NCBI GenBank assembly: GCA_035624355.1
Contig: DASPRQ010000024.1
Location: forward strand, 1-64,000
DNA from: Usitatibacter sp035624355
GTDB taxonomy: Bacteria > Pseudomonadota > Gammaproteobacteria > Burkholderiales > Usitatibacteraceae
DNA length: 64,000 nucleotides
Direction of reading: 5' to 3'
The position numbers were made by a program, and so were the translations under genes. Under the pieces are notes generated by a model. It ran no database searches and was not told where the DNA came from. It saw nothing but the letters and a program-made list of their open reading frames with translations. Position 1 is the stretch's first letter, and the number at the start of each line of letters is the position of its first letter. This document shows, piece by piece, positions 34,635 through 43,887 of the stretch.

Positions 34635-36620
34635 TCACAGCTTTTCGAGCTCCACCGCGTCGTGCCAGCTCCCGTCCGGCGCGGCGGAGCGCACGGCTGC
34701 GATGCGCTCGAGGTACACGCGCGCGATGCCGTCGGCGGGATGGTCGGCGAGGATCCGGCGCCACAGGGCCTCGCTCTCGTCCCAGCGCCGCTCGCGCCAC
34801 GCCGCGAGGGCACGCGCGCTCGTCTCGGCGAGCGCCGCGTCCGCGCAGGGCGTGAAGATCTCCACGGCCTCGGACTTGCCCTTCACGATCACCCTGCCCA
34901 CCGCGCGCACCGGCAGGCGCCCCCCGAGCCGCTCGGCGGTCTCGCCCGAGAGCAGGATGCCGGTCCCGTAGGCCTTGTTCACGCCCTCGAGGCGGGAGGC
35001 GAGGTTCACGCCGTCGCCGATGGAGGTGTAGTCGAAGCGGTCCGAGGAGCCGAGGTTGCCCACCACCGCGACGCTCGTGTGGATGCCGATGCGCATGCGG
35101 ATCGGCGGCAACCCCTGGCGCGCGAGCTCGGCGCGCTGGGCCTCCATGTCGTCCTGCATCTCGGTGGCCGCGCGGCAGGCGTGCAGCGCCTGGTCCGGGT
35201 CGGCGAGCGGCGCGCCCCACGTCGCCATGATCGCGTCGCCGATGAAGCGGTTCACCGTCCCGCCATGACGCTTCACGATCGCGGTGCCGCGCGTGAAGTG
35301 CAGGTTGAGCACGCGCGCGACCTGCTCGGCCTCGAGGCGCTCGGCGAGCGTCGTGAAGCCCTCGAGATCGGTGAACATCGTGGTCACCTCGCGCCGCTCG
35401 CCGCCGAGCTTCAGCCGCTCGGGGTGCTCCATGACGTGGTCCACGACCTCGGGGGAGACGTAGAGCGAGAACGCGCGGCGGATCTCGCCGCGGCGCTGCC
35501 GCTCGGCGAGGAAGGCCACCCCGCCGATCGCGACGTACGCGGCCACGGCGCTCGCCATCGCCGAGCCCACGGGCAGCCAGGCGTCCGCCCGGGTGAAGAC
35601 CAGCCAGTCCCCGAGGCCGAGGGCGGCCGCGATGGCCACGGCGATCGCCGCCGCGGGAAGCGGCCGCCAGTTGCGCATCGCGAGCGCGCACAGCGCCGTG
35701 ACCGCGAAGATACAGATCACGCTCCACCCCCTCGACAGGGGATGGATCGCGTTGCCGAGCACGGCGGTCTCCAGCGAGTTCGCGTGGATCTCCACGCCGG
35801 GCATGAGGCCGCGGTTGCGCGCGGTGAACGGCGTGGCGAAGAAGTCCGCCTGCGCGATGCCGAGGTCCGTGGTCACCGTGAGCTCGCGGCCCACGAGCAC
35901 GATCTGGTCGCGGAACGCGTCGGGCGGCAGCATGTGCTCCGCGTCGAGGGCCTGGTAGAACGAGACGTAGGGGAACGTGTGCTCGGGCCCCACGTAGCGG
36001 ATCATGGCGCCGGGGCCGGGATCGCGCACCGCCAGCAGGTCGGGGATCTTGCGCGCCGCGCGGCGCAGGATCTCGCGCCAGAACGCGTCGTCTCCCTCAG
36101 GGATGTTGCGCACCACCTGGTCGGGGTCGAACTCGACCGAGGCGAAGCCGCTCGTCGCCCCCGCCTGCGTGAACATCGGCAGCGGGTCGGCGCGCAGCCA
36201 CTGGCGCGAGTGCGCCGTCTCGCGGTAGACGAGGTTCGAGACCAGCACGACGTTGCGGTCGCGCGCGATCGCCTCGGCGAGCGCCCGGTCCTCCGCGGGC
36301 GTGGACGGCTCCGAGAACAGGACGTCGAGGGCCACCAGCAGCGCGCCCGACTTGGTGAGCTGGTCGATCAGCTGCGCGTAGAGGCTGCGCGGCCACGGAT
36401 ACTGGCGCCCGAGCTGGGCGAGCGAGGCCTCGTCCACGCCGACGATGGTGATGGGGATGCGCGACTGGCCGGCCGCGGTCGCCACGGTGAGCGCGTCGAA
36501 TCCCTTGTCCTCGAGCAGCTGCCACGGCCCGGTGAAGGAAAGGCCCGCGAAGAGCGCGGCGACGCACGCCGCGATCGCGGCCACGGTTCGCCAGGGCAAT
36601 GCGGGAGTGCGCTCCGCCAT
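34635..36620 (-). CDS. CHASE2-domain class III adenylate/guanylate cyclase
   Basis: A 661-residue membrane cyclase: N-terminal membrane helix (about 10-30), periplasmic CHASE2 sensor (about 40-310, with FDALTVATAAG and YPWPRSLYAQLID), three closely spaced membrane helices (about 320-390), and a class III cyclase domain. The catalytic part has metal-binding Asp in MFTDLEGFTT, GDAIMATWG, and the transition-state Asn/Arg in GVNLASRLEG. ATG at 36620 has GGAAGGA upstream; a GTG at 36644 is possible. It follows the FecR-TPR-barrel gene by 25 bases, suggesting that CHASE2 reads a periplasmic signal from it. Product (cAMP or cGMP) not assignable by eye. Confidence 0.88.
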   Translation of the reverse strand: MAERTPALPWRTVAAIAACVAALFAGLSFTGPWQLLEDKGFDALTVATAAGQSRIPITIVGVDEASLAQLGRQYPWPRSLYAQLIDQLTKSGALLVALDVLFSEPSTPAEDRALAEAIARDRNVVLVSNLVYRETAHSRQWLRADPLPMFTQAGATSGFASVEFDPDQVVRNIPEGDDAFWREILRRAARKIPDLLAVRDPGPGAMIRYVGPEHTFPYVSFYQALDAEHMLPPDAFRDQIVLVGRELTVTTDLGIAQADFFATPFTARNRGLMPGVEIHANSLETAVLGNAIHPLSRGWSVICIFAVTALCALAMRNWRPLPAAAIAVAIAAALGLGDWLVFTRADAWLPVGSAMASAVAAYVAIGGVAFLAERQRRGEIRRAFSLYVSPEVVDHVMEHPERLKLGGERREVTTMFTDLEGFTTLAERLEAEQVARVLNLHFTRGTAIVKRHGGTVNRFIGDAIMATWGAPLADPDQALHACRAATEMQDDMEAQRAELARQGLPPIRMRIGIHTSVAVVGNLGSSDRFDYTSIGDGVNLASRLEGVNKAYGTGILLSGETAERLGGRLPVRAVGRVIVKGKSEAVEIFTPCADAALAETSARALAAWRERRWDESEALWRRILADHPADGIARVYLERIAAVRSAAPDGSWHDAVELEKL

Positions 36621-36645
36621 CGGTCCTTCCGCCGCGCGCGGCACG

Positions 36646-39600
36646 TCAGAACCGGTAGCTTACGACGATCCCGAAGACGTCGGAGGTCTCCTTCTTGAGG
36701 AGGTTGGCCGCGGAGACCTCGACCGACCAGTGCTTGTCCTCGGTCTCGACGAAGGCGTCGAGCTGCACGTCCCAGCCCGAGGCGAGCGCCTGGACGTTCG
36801 CCTCGTCGGCGTAGCGGCGCGTGCGGTAGACCGCCTGCGTGGTGACGAACGTTCGCCATCCCGGGGCCCAGGTGAGGGCGAGATTCACCAGGTGCCGCGG
36901 GAGGTACGGGATCGCGCGTCCCGCGAACGCCGGGTCGGTGTTCTCGCTGCCGGTATACGTGTAGTAGGCGCGCGCGCCGATCGCGGGCGTCACGATCCGC
37001 TCGACGGCGACGGTCGCGCGCTGCGCCAGCCCTTCGCCGAAGATCGGCGTGTCCTCGAGCAGGTCGGGCTTGGGCGGCTGCGCGAGGATGCGGTTGCGCA
37101 GCCGATCGAGGTTGGTCACGTCGGACTGGGTGTTCTGCACGCCGTCGAGCGGCGAGACGAGGTTGCGCACGCGGCTGCGGTCGAGCTGCACCGTCGCGAA
37201 GGTGCGCGCGTCGGTCCACTCCCACTGCGCGTGGCATTGCTCGAGGGTCCCGCCGGGGAAGACCAGCTGGTCGTCGAGCGGCATTCCCGCCACCGCGACC
37301 GGCGCCAGCGTGTCGAGGGCGATGGGACGCAGCCACCGGCGGCAGGCGGCGCGCGCGAGCATCGAGGGCGCGAAGCGCCACGCGACGCCCGCCATCGGAT
37401 CGCCCCCGCGGCGGCGGTAGCTCTCCTCGATCTGCGTGACCCCTCCCGCGGAAGGGTCGCGGGTCACGGTGATGTCGCGGTCCTTGCGGTAGTCGCGCCA
37501 CGCCGCCCCCAGCTCCCAGCGCAGCGTCGGATCGCCCACACGCGCGAGCGCGTACACCGTGTCGGAGCGGTCGTGGTCCGACTCGTCGAGCGACTCGGGC
37601 GAGGCGGGCGATCCCTCCGGGTGCAGCAGCGCGTCGCGCACGAAGGAAAGCGGCGTGTGCTGCCGGGAGCCCTCCACGCCCCAGGTGACCTCGAGCCGGT
37701 CGGACGCGAGGAACGTGTGGCGCAGCGCCCCGTCGCTCGCGCTCGGCTGGAGGTGCAGGTTCGATCCCTGCACGAGCGACCCGTCGGGCAGCACCACGCG
37801 CAGCGTCTCGTCGAGCTTCGAGTCCTCGCGGGTCGCGCCGCCCTTGAGCCAGAAGCTCGAGCGCGCGTCGGGCGCGTAGCGCACGCCCCCGTCCACGCGC
37901 GAGACGACGCCGTCGATGTGCTGGAAGTCCCCGGTCACGCCCTGCTTGCCGAGGTCCGCGTCCACCGAGAGACGGTTCGCGTACACGAAGGTGCCGAGCT
38001 CGTAGGTGGGCTTCGCCCCGCCCGCCACCGTGAGGGTGCGCCCCGTCGCGCTCTCCTGGACGTTGCCCGGCTCGATGCGCGTGTCGATGCCCTCGACGAA
38101 GTACGCGGTCGGCACGGGGGCCGTGCCGTTGCCGTTCAGCGTGATCACCGGCTCCACGAGGCTCGCGTCGTCGCTGTACCCGTAGCGCAGCGACGCGGTG
38201 CCGAAGTGGCCCGGCTGGGCGAAGAGCGACTGGAAGCGGTTCGAGGCGCCGAAGGCGAGCGGATCGGTGACGAAGCCCTGCATCAGCTCCGAGCGGCGGT
38301 CGAAATCGCCGGGGTAGCGGTCGGCGAGGAAGAGGTGGCTGCCGCCCCAGAACGGCAGGTAGGACTCGTACGCGGCGCTACGCGCCCAGCCCTCGAGGCC
38401 CATGTAGGCGAGCGGGTTGCCGACGTTCGCCACGCCCTTCTGGTTGTCCGCCACCTGGTTGAGCGACTTGAGATAGGGAATGCGGTCGAGCGCCTGCTGC
38501 GCCTCTGCGACCGCCGCGCCGGGCTCGATGCGGTCGAGGCGGATGATGCTCGCGAGCAGGTGCGGCAGCGGATCCCGGGGATCGGTCTGGGCGGCGCGCT
38601 CGAGCTCGAAGAGCGCGGCCGCGTCGTGCCGCGCCTGGTAGTAGGCCGCCGCGAGGTACAGGTGCGCGCGCGCGTAGCGCGGCTCGATGGCGCTCGCGCG
38701 CAGGAGCGCCGCGATGGCCCCTTCCGTGTCGCCCTCCTTGAGGCGCACGATGCCGAGCCCCGTCCACGCGACGTAGTCGTCGGGCTGGAGCGCGAGGGCC
38801 TTCTCGAGCTCGGTGCGGGCCTGCGCGAGGTCGCCGGCGAAGCCCTCAAGGGTGCCCAGCTCGGCGTGCGCCTCGGCGTCCGTCTCGTCGAGGGCGATGG
38901 CCGCGGCGAGGTCCGAGCGGGCCCGGCCCACGTTCTCGCGCTCGGTCTCGACGACGCCCAGGCCGAGCCATCCGCGCGGGTCGCGCGCGGCGACCGACGC
39001 CGCCCGGCCATAGGCGGCGATCGCCTCGCGGGCGCGGCCCTCGCGGCGCTCGACCTCGCCCGACATCACGAGCGCGTCCACCGAGTCGGGGCGTTTGGCG
39101 AGGGCCTCGCGCACGAGCCGCGCCGCACCCGGAAAGTCGTCGTGCAGCAGCGCCACGCGCGCGAGCCCCACTTCGAACCGCTCGTCGGCGGGGAAGCGCG
39201 CCGCGCCGCGCCCGAGCGTCGCCTGCGCGCGATCGAGGTCACCCTCGTAGAGCTGGAATTCGGCGAGCAGCAGGAGGTCGACGGGCTCCGCGCCCGGGCC
39301 CTGCGCACGCGCCTTCACGCGCCCGTAGGCCTCCTCGAGGCGCCCGTCGCGGATCGCCTCGGCGATCGCGGCGAGCGCCGGATCGACCGAGGGCGCGCGG
39401 AATTCGGCGTAGCGCCGCGGATCCACGGTGAAGGACGAGACCCACTGGATGCGGTCCCGCGAGACCTGCAGGCGCAGCTTCACCGGGGCCCTGCCGCGCT
39501 CGGCGCGCGCCTGCTCGCCCGGCCGCACCACGACGCGCCCCTGCTCGTTGTAGAGCTCGACCTCGCCGCTGAAGACGGTGAGGGTCGCCGTGCCGTCGTC

Positions 39601-40071
39601 GGCGACCGCCATCTCCCAGTCGGTGCCGCGGATCGCCGCCGAGGCCCAGGGGGTCTGCATGGTGAGGCCGTGGGGCAGCGTCTTCGACTGCGTCCAGGCG
39701 CGCCCCCGTTCGAGGCGCGTGGACGCGGGCTGCGTGCCCTCGGACGCCCCGAGGATCTGCAGCACGCTGTTGGCGGAGAGCTGCTCCTGCGTGCCGTCGG
39801 TGTAGAGGAGCGTCATGCGGCTCATCGCGAGGGTCCGTACGTAGTTCGTCGCGAAAAGCGGCTGGTTCACCTTCGCCGGCGACCATCCGGGCAGCTGGGC
39901 CTCGCGGACCTCGCCCTGTCCCGCGAGGCTCGCGATCTGGGCGGCGGGCGCGGGAGCGGCCGCGCGCGCGAGCACCGCCATCCCGGCGAGCGCGAGGCCG
40001 AGAACGGCACGCACCCACCGGCGCGCTAGCGTCGGCGGGCGAAGCGCGAGACGGCCGCGGCCGCTCGGCAT
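36646..40071 (-). CDS. FecR domain-TPR-outer-membrane beta-barrel fusion protein
   Basis: A 1141-residue exported protein. Order: signal peptide (1-39, ending ARAAA); FecR domain (about 45-180, with TPWASAAIRGTDWEM and TVFSGEVEL); about eight TPR-like repeats (about 205-480, e.g. GWLGLGVVETERENVGRARSDL); then a beta-barrel of about 620 residues ending VFGIVVSYRF with the terminal Phe of outer-membrane proteins. FecR domains usually sit in anti-sigma regulators; here there is no cytoplasmic part. No TonB box or plug is seen, so it is not a TonB-dependent receptor. Operon with the CHASE2 cyclase. Confidence 0.85.
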   Translation of the reverse strand: MPSGRGRLALRPPTLARRWVRAVLGLALAGMAVLARAAAPAPAAQIASLAGQGEVREAQLPGWSPAKVNQPLFATNYVRTLAMSRMTLLYTDGTQEQLSANSVLQILGASEGTQPASTRLERGRAWTQSKTLPHGLTMQTPWASAAIRGTDWEMAVADDGTATLTVFSGEVELYNEQGRVVVRPGEQARAERGRAPVKLRLQVSRDRIQWVSSFTVDPRRYAEFRAPSVDPALAAIAEAIRDGRLEEAYGRVKARAQGPGAEPVDLLLLAEFQLYEGDLDRAQATLGRGAARFPADERFEVGLARVALLHDDFPGAARLVREALAKRPDSVDALVMSGEVERREGRAREAIAAYGRAASVAARDPRGWLGLGVVETERENVGRARSDLAAAIALDETDAEAHAELGTLEGFAGDLAQARTELEKALALQPDDYVAWTGLGIVRLKEGDTEGAIAALLRASAIEPRYARAHLYLAAAYYQARHDAAALFELERAAQTDPRDPLPHLLASIIRLDRIEPGAAVAEAQQALDRIPYLKSLNQVADNQKGVANVGNPLAYMGLEGWARSAAYESYLPFWGGSHLFLADRYPGDFDRRSELMQGFVTDPLAFGASNRFQSLFAQPGHFGTASLRYGYSDDASLVEPVITLNGNGTAPVPTAYFVEGIDTRIEPGNVQESATGRTLTVAGGAKPTYELGTFVYANRLSVDADLGKQGVTGDFQHIDGVVSRVDGGVRYAPDARSSFWLKGGATREDSKLDETLRVVLPDGSLVQGSNLHLQPSASDGALRHTFLASDRLEVTWGVEGSRQHTPLSFVRDALLHPEGSPASPESLDESDHDRSDTVYALARVGDPTLRWELGAAWRDYRKDRDITVTRDPSAGGVTQIEESYRRRGGDPMAGVAWRFAPSMLARAACRRWLRPIALDTLAPVAVAGMPLDDQLVFPGGTLEQCHAQWEWTDARTFATVQLDRSRVRNLVSPLDGVQNTQSDVTNLDRLRNRILAQPPKPDLLEDTPIFGEGLAQRATVAVERIVTPAIGARAYYTYTGSENTDPAFAGRAIPYLPRHLVNLALTWAPGWRTFVTTQAVYRTRRYADEANVQALASGWDVQLDAFVETEDKHWSVEVSAANLLKKETSDVFGIVVSYRF

Positions 40072-40263
40072 CAGAACCGGTGGCCCGCGCGGACTTGCCC
40101 CTCCGCGCGGCCTGCATGGCGCCTCATCGGGCCTCCCTGCCCTGCCGCGGGTGTTCCCCGCGGAGTGGCGGCATTCTCGCCTTCCGCGCGCCCGTCCGCA
40201 ACGGCACGGTGCGGAGGATCCGCCGCGGGCGCGGCGGAGGAATCCGCGCCGCCGGGGCGGCAT

Positions 40264-41010
40264 TTACGGCCGCAGGCCTCGGACCACGCCCTTCATGCGC
40301 TCGTAGTGCGTCCCCTCCCAGTAGACGCGCCCGCAGCCGGGGCAGCGCCTGAAGCGCTCGTAGAGGCCGCGCACCTTCTCCGGGACGCGGTCGAGAACCG
40401 ACTCGCGCGGCACCTCCTCGAGGGGTGCATTGCATTCCCGGCAGCGCGTGAAGGGGGCGAGGAGGCTTTCGAGTTGGAGCGCGCGGACGACCTCGGCGAG
40501 CTGGCGCTCGCTCTCGTCGGCGCGCACCCAGTAGCCGCGCTCCACCTCGCGCCGGCGCAGCAGCGCCTTGTCGCGCGTGAGGATCGTGCGCCGCTCGCCG
40601 GACGAGACCGCCACGATGCGATCGTCGTCCCAGTCGTTGCCGTAGAGCGTGTCGAAGCCGGCCATGCGCAGGTGTCGCGCGAGCTTGCCGAGGTGGGTGT
40701 CGGCGACGAAGCGCGGGTCGCGCAGGGGCGACGGCCGCAGCCGCACGAGGGGCGCGATGTCGAGCGCCTCGAACGTCGGGTACACCGCCACGCGCTCGCC
40801 GCCGCGCAGCAGGTGCCCGAAGCCGACGCTCGCGCCGTCCACGATCACGAGGTCCACCTCGGTGTGCGGCACGCCGAGCGACTCGATCGCGTCCTTCACC
40901 GAGCGCGCGCGGTCGATCTCCACGGTCAACGGCCGTTTGCGCGACCCCGGGGGCAGGAAGTCGTTGAGCTCCTCGTAGAAGCGCAGCTCGCAGGCGGGAC
41001 GCGCGGCCAT
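40264..41010 (-). CDS. Mut7-C RNase-domain protein with ubiquitin-like N-terminus
   Basis: A 248-residue protein: N-terminal Mut7-C ubiquitin-like (ThiS/MoaD-like) domain (about 1-90, RFYEELNDFLPPGSRKRP), then the Mut7-C PIN-like RNase domain with RFVADTHLGKLARHLRMAGFD, TRDKALLRRR and a C-terminal zinc ribbon CRECN...CPGCGRVYW. The family is predicted to degrade RNA; targets are unknown. The 192 bases upstream of the FecR gene, down from 40263, hold only an 18-codon ORF. Confidence 0.85.
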   Translation of the reverse strand: MAARPACELRFYEELNDFLPPGSRKRPLTVEIDRARSVKDAIESLGVPHTEVDLVIVDGASVGFGHLLRGGERVAVYPTFEALDIAPLVRLRPSPLRDPRFVADTHLGKLARHLRMAGFDTLYGNDWDDDRIVAVSSGERRTILTRDKALLRRREVERGYWVRADESERQLAEVVRALQLESLLAPFTRCRECNAPLEEVPRESVLDRVPEKVRGLYERFRRCPGCGRVYWEGTHYERMKGVVRGLRP

Positions 41011-41052
41011 ATCTCCGCTAGTATGTCCGGAAGGCGACGGAACGCAACGGCG

Positions 41053-41793
41053 ATGTCTCTCAGCGGCAGGACGGCGGTGGTCACGGGCGCGGCGGGCACG
41101 CACGGCTTCGCGGCCGCGCGCGCGCTCCTCGAGGAGCACGCGCAGGTCGCGCTCGTGGACGTGGACGCGCTGCGGCTGGACAACATGATCCGCTTCCTGC
41201 GCGGCACCACCGTGGCGGTGCCGTGCGACGTGAGCGACCCGGGCGCCGTGCGCGAGGCCCACCGCAAGGTGGAGGGGGCGCTCGGCCCGATCGACGTGCT
41301 GGTGAACGCCGCGAGCATCGGCTCGGTCGAGAGGGCCGAGGCGACGGCGGACCTCGAGTGGCGCCGCGTGCTCTCGGTGAACCTCGACGGCGCGTTCCAT
41401 TGGTCGCGCGAGGTGATTCCCGGCATGAAGAAGCGCGGCTGGGGGCGCATTGTGAACGTGACCTCCGCCGCGGCGCGCGCCGGGGGCACCGACGGGGGCA
41501 CGGCGAGCGCCGCTTCCCAGGGGGCGCTCGCCGCCCTCACCGTCACGCTCGCGCGCGAGGTGGCCGCCCACGGCATCACCGTGAACGGCGTGGCCTCCGC
41601 CTACGTGAAGACGCCGGCCCTCACCGAGGAGATGACCGAGGCGCAGCGCCGCCAGGTCCTCGCGCAGATCCCCGTGGGGCGCTTCTGCGAGCCGGAGGAA
41701 TTCGCCCACGCCGTGCGCTTCCTCGCCTCGCCGCTCGCGGGGTTCGTCACGGGCGAGATCATCGAGGTGAGCGGCGGCCTGCGGATGGAGTGA
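41053..41793 (+). CDS. SDR-family protein with substituted catalytic residues
   Basis: A 246-residue short-chain dehydrogenase fold close to FabG-like enzymes: NAAS motif in LVNAASIG, Ser138 in NVTSAAARAGG and the C-terminal GFVTGEIIEVSGGLRM. The catalytic Tyr-x3-Lys is replaced: the YAASK position reads SAASQ (Ser152, Gln156), checked at the codon level. The nucleotide loop TGxxxGxG is altered to TGAAGTHG. It probably lacks classical SDR oxidoreductase activity and may bind a ligand or partner. Divergent from the Mut7-C gene with 42 bases between. Confidence 0.85.
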   Translation: MSLSGRTAVVTGAAGTHGFAAARALLEEHAQVALVDVDALRLDNMIRFLRGTTVAVPCDVSDPGAVREAHRKVEGALGPIDVLVNAASIGSVERAEATADLEWRRVLSVNLDGAFHWSREVIPGMKKRGWGRIVNVTSAAARAGGTDGGTASAASQGALAALTVTLAREVAAHGITVNGVASAYVKTPALTEEMTEAQRRQVLAQIPVGRFCEPEEFAHAVRFLASPLAGFVTGEIIEVSGGLRME

Positions 41794-41832
41794 GCGCGGG
41801 CCCCCCGCGCGCGACCGCGGCGGGACCGCGCC

Positions 41833-43752
41833 TCAGTTGGGTCGCGGCAGCGTGCGCCCGAAGCGCCCGTGCTCCTCGCCGAGGAAGCGCATGAGTTCGG
41901 GCTCCGGCAGCGGCGGCCGGCAATAGTAGCCCTGGAACTCGTCGCAGCCCTGCTCGCGCAGCAGGTCGAACTGCTGCTGGTGCTCGACGCCCTCGGCCAC
42001 CACGGTCATCTTGAGGCTGTGCGCGAGCGCGATCACCGCGCGCGTGATCGCCGCGTCGTCGCCGCTGTAGGGCAGGTCGCGCACGAAGCTGCGGTCCACC
42101 TTCACGCGGTCGACCGGGAAGCGCTTGAGGTAGCCGAGCGAGGAGTGGCCGGTGCCGAAGTCGTCGAGCGACAGGCGCACGCCCATGGTGCGCAGCTGCC
42201 CCATCACCGCGACGGCGCGCTCGGGATCGCGCATCACCATCGTCTCCGTGATCTCGAGCTCCAGGCACTGGGCGGGCGCCCCGGTCGCCCACAGGATGGA
42301 GGCGAGCTCGCGCACGAGCTCGGGCTGGTGGAACTGGGTCGCCGAGAGGTTCACCGCCACCGACAGCATGTAGCCCTGGTCGTGCCAGCGGCGCACGCGC
42401 TCGCAAACGCGCCTGAGCGTCCAGTAGCCGATCGGCACGATCAGCCCCGTCTCCTCGGCGAGCGGGATGAACTTGTCGGGCATCAGCAGGCCGAGCGTCG
42501 GGTGGCGCCAGCGGATCAGCGCCTCGACGCCGGTCACGCGGCCGTAGCCGAACTCGATCTTCGGCTGGTAGTGGATCTCGATCTCGTCGCGCTCGACGGC
42601 GTGCTTGAGCGCGGCCTCGAGCGAGAGGCGCTCCTGCGACAGCTCGTTCAGCTCCGCGGAGTAGAAGCAGAAGCGGTTGCGCCCCTGCTCCTTCGCGCGG
42701 TACATCGCGATGTCGGCGTTGGACAGCAGCGCCTGGGCGTCCGGCCCGTCGCCCGGGAAGGTGCAGATGCCGATGCTCGCCGACAGGGCGAGCTCCTGGC
42801 CGTCGATCGTGAGGGTGGGCGCAAGGGCCCCGAGGAGGTTCCCCGCGATCTCCGACAGGTCGGCCGTGTCGCGGAAGTCCTCGACCAGGACCACGAACTC
42901 GTCGCCGCCGAGGCGCGCGATCATGTCGCTCGAGCGCACCGAGGCGGCGAGCCGGGTGCCGACCTCCTGGAGCACCCGGTCGCCGACGCCGTGGCCCATC
43001 GTGTCGTTGATGTTCTTGAAGCGGTCGACGTCGAGGAAGAAGACCGCGAGGGACTGCCCGTTGCGGCGCGCCTTGCCGATCGCGTGCACGAGCGCCTCGT
43101 TGAACAGGGCCCGGTTGGGCAACGTCGTGAGCGCGTCGTGCGTGGCCATCTTCTGGATCATGCCGAGCGCGGAGGTGAGCTCCTCGTTGATGCGCCGCAG
43201 CCTGTAGCGCAGCTCGCTGATGCGGCCGCCGACCGCGGCGAAGCACGGCAGCACCAGGGCGAGCGTGATCAGGCGGTAGGCCTCGAGCGGCAGGCTGATC
43301 GCCCCCGGCTTGGTCCACATGACGAGGTTGACCACCGCCATGTAGCCCGCGAGGATGACGCCGGCGGCGGTGAAGAACTCCCGGGTGCTGAAGCGGAAGG
43401 CGCCGAAGGTGAGCACCACGAGGGACATCATGAGCGCGAGGCCGCGCTCCCGGTCGAAGTAGTAGACCGCGTACATGAGCACCGCGGTGCCGACGAGGAT
43501 CTGCGGCCAGGTGAGGCTGGGATCGGGGAAGCGCTGGTTCGCGCCCGTGCGGAAGAGGGCGTAGAACGTCGCGTTCACCGCGAGCATGAGCGCCACGATG
43601 CGCAGCACCGGGGCGAGCGGCACGAGGCCGAGCGAGTGCGCGATCGCGAGCAGCGGGACGCTGACCGCATAGGCCGCCGTGGCGAGGAGGAAGCGGCGCA
43701 TCCGGACGGCTTGCTTGCCGCCTTCCGCATCCATCCGCCCGGACCTGTTCAT
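41833..43752 (-). CDS. Membrane GGDEF-EAL protein (c-di-GMP turnover)
   Basis: A 639-residue protein with an N-terminal MASE-like region of about six membrane helices (about 20-190), then GGDEF and EAL domains. The diguanylate cyclase site is intact (RLGGDEF) with an inhibitory I-site RSSD five residues upstream. The phosphodiesterase site is also intact: EALIRWRHP, NLSATQF, DDFGTGHSS, VKVDRSF and AEGVEHQ. It can in principle both make and destroy c-di-GMP. A CRP-like palindrome lies 60 bases upstream (43812). ATG at 43734 is an alternative start. Confidence 0.93.
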   Translation of the reverse strand: MNRSGRMDAEGGKQAVRMRRFLLATAAYAVSVPLLAIAHSLGLVPLAPVLRIVALMLAVNATFYALFRTGANQRFPDPSLTWPQILVGTAVLMYAVYYFDRERGLALMMSLVVLTFGAFRFSTREFFTAAGVILAGYMAVVNLVMWTKPGAISLPLEAYRLITLALVLPCFAAVGGRISELRYRLRRINEELTSALGMIQKMATHDALTTLPNRALFNEALVHAIGKARRNGQSLAVFFLDVDRFKNINDTMGHGVGDRVLQEVGTRLAASVRSSDMIARLGGDEFVVLVEDFRDTADLSEIAGNLLGALAPTLTIDGQELALSASIGICTFPGDGPDAQALLSNADIAMYRAKEQGRNRFCFYSAELNELSQERLSLEAALKHAVERDEIEIHYQPKIEFGYGRVTGVEALIRWRHPTLGLLMPDKFIPLAEETGLIVPIGYWTLRRVCERVRRWHDQGYMLSVAVNLSATQFHQPELVRELASILWATGAPAQCLELEITETMVMRDPERAVAVMGQLRTMGVRLSLDDFGTGHSSLGYLKRFPVDRVKVDRSFVRDLPYSGDDAAITRAVIALAHSLKMTVVAEGVEHQQQFDLLREQGCDEFQGYYCRPPLPEPELMRFLGEEHGRFGRTLPRPN

Positions 43753-43811
43753 CTGCGTCGACTCTCGTTCTTGTGTTGGCGGGCATTATCCGGGACCCCG
43801 CCGCGCGCGAA

Positions 43812-43827
43812 CGTGAACCAGGTCACA
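43812..43827. promoter_or_regulatory. CRP-like palindrome upstream of the GGDEF-EAL gene
   Basis: CGTGAACCAGGTCACA on plus (TGTGA-N6-TCACG on minus) is one mismatch from the CRP half-site pair TGTGA-N6-TCACA. It lies 60 bases before the GGDEF-EAL ATG. It shares CGTGAA-N3-GGTCACA with the site at 45521. An overlapping weak hairpin with a T5 run on the minus strand (43843-43827) may end ctaA. Confidence 0.5.
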
Positions 43828-43887
43828 AAAACCGGCTCGCCGGAATTACGGGCGTAGGCGGCTCCCGGCGCGACCGCCGGCGACGGA

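Noticed and set aside
36646..38600. TonB-dependent receptor annotation for the barrel part of the FecR protein
   Set aside because: No TonB box or plug domain is visible; FecR and TPR repeats occupy the N-terminus instead.
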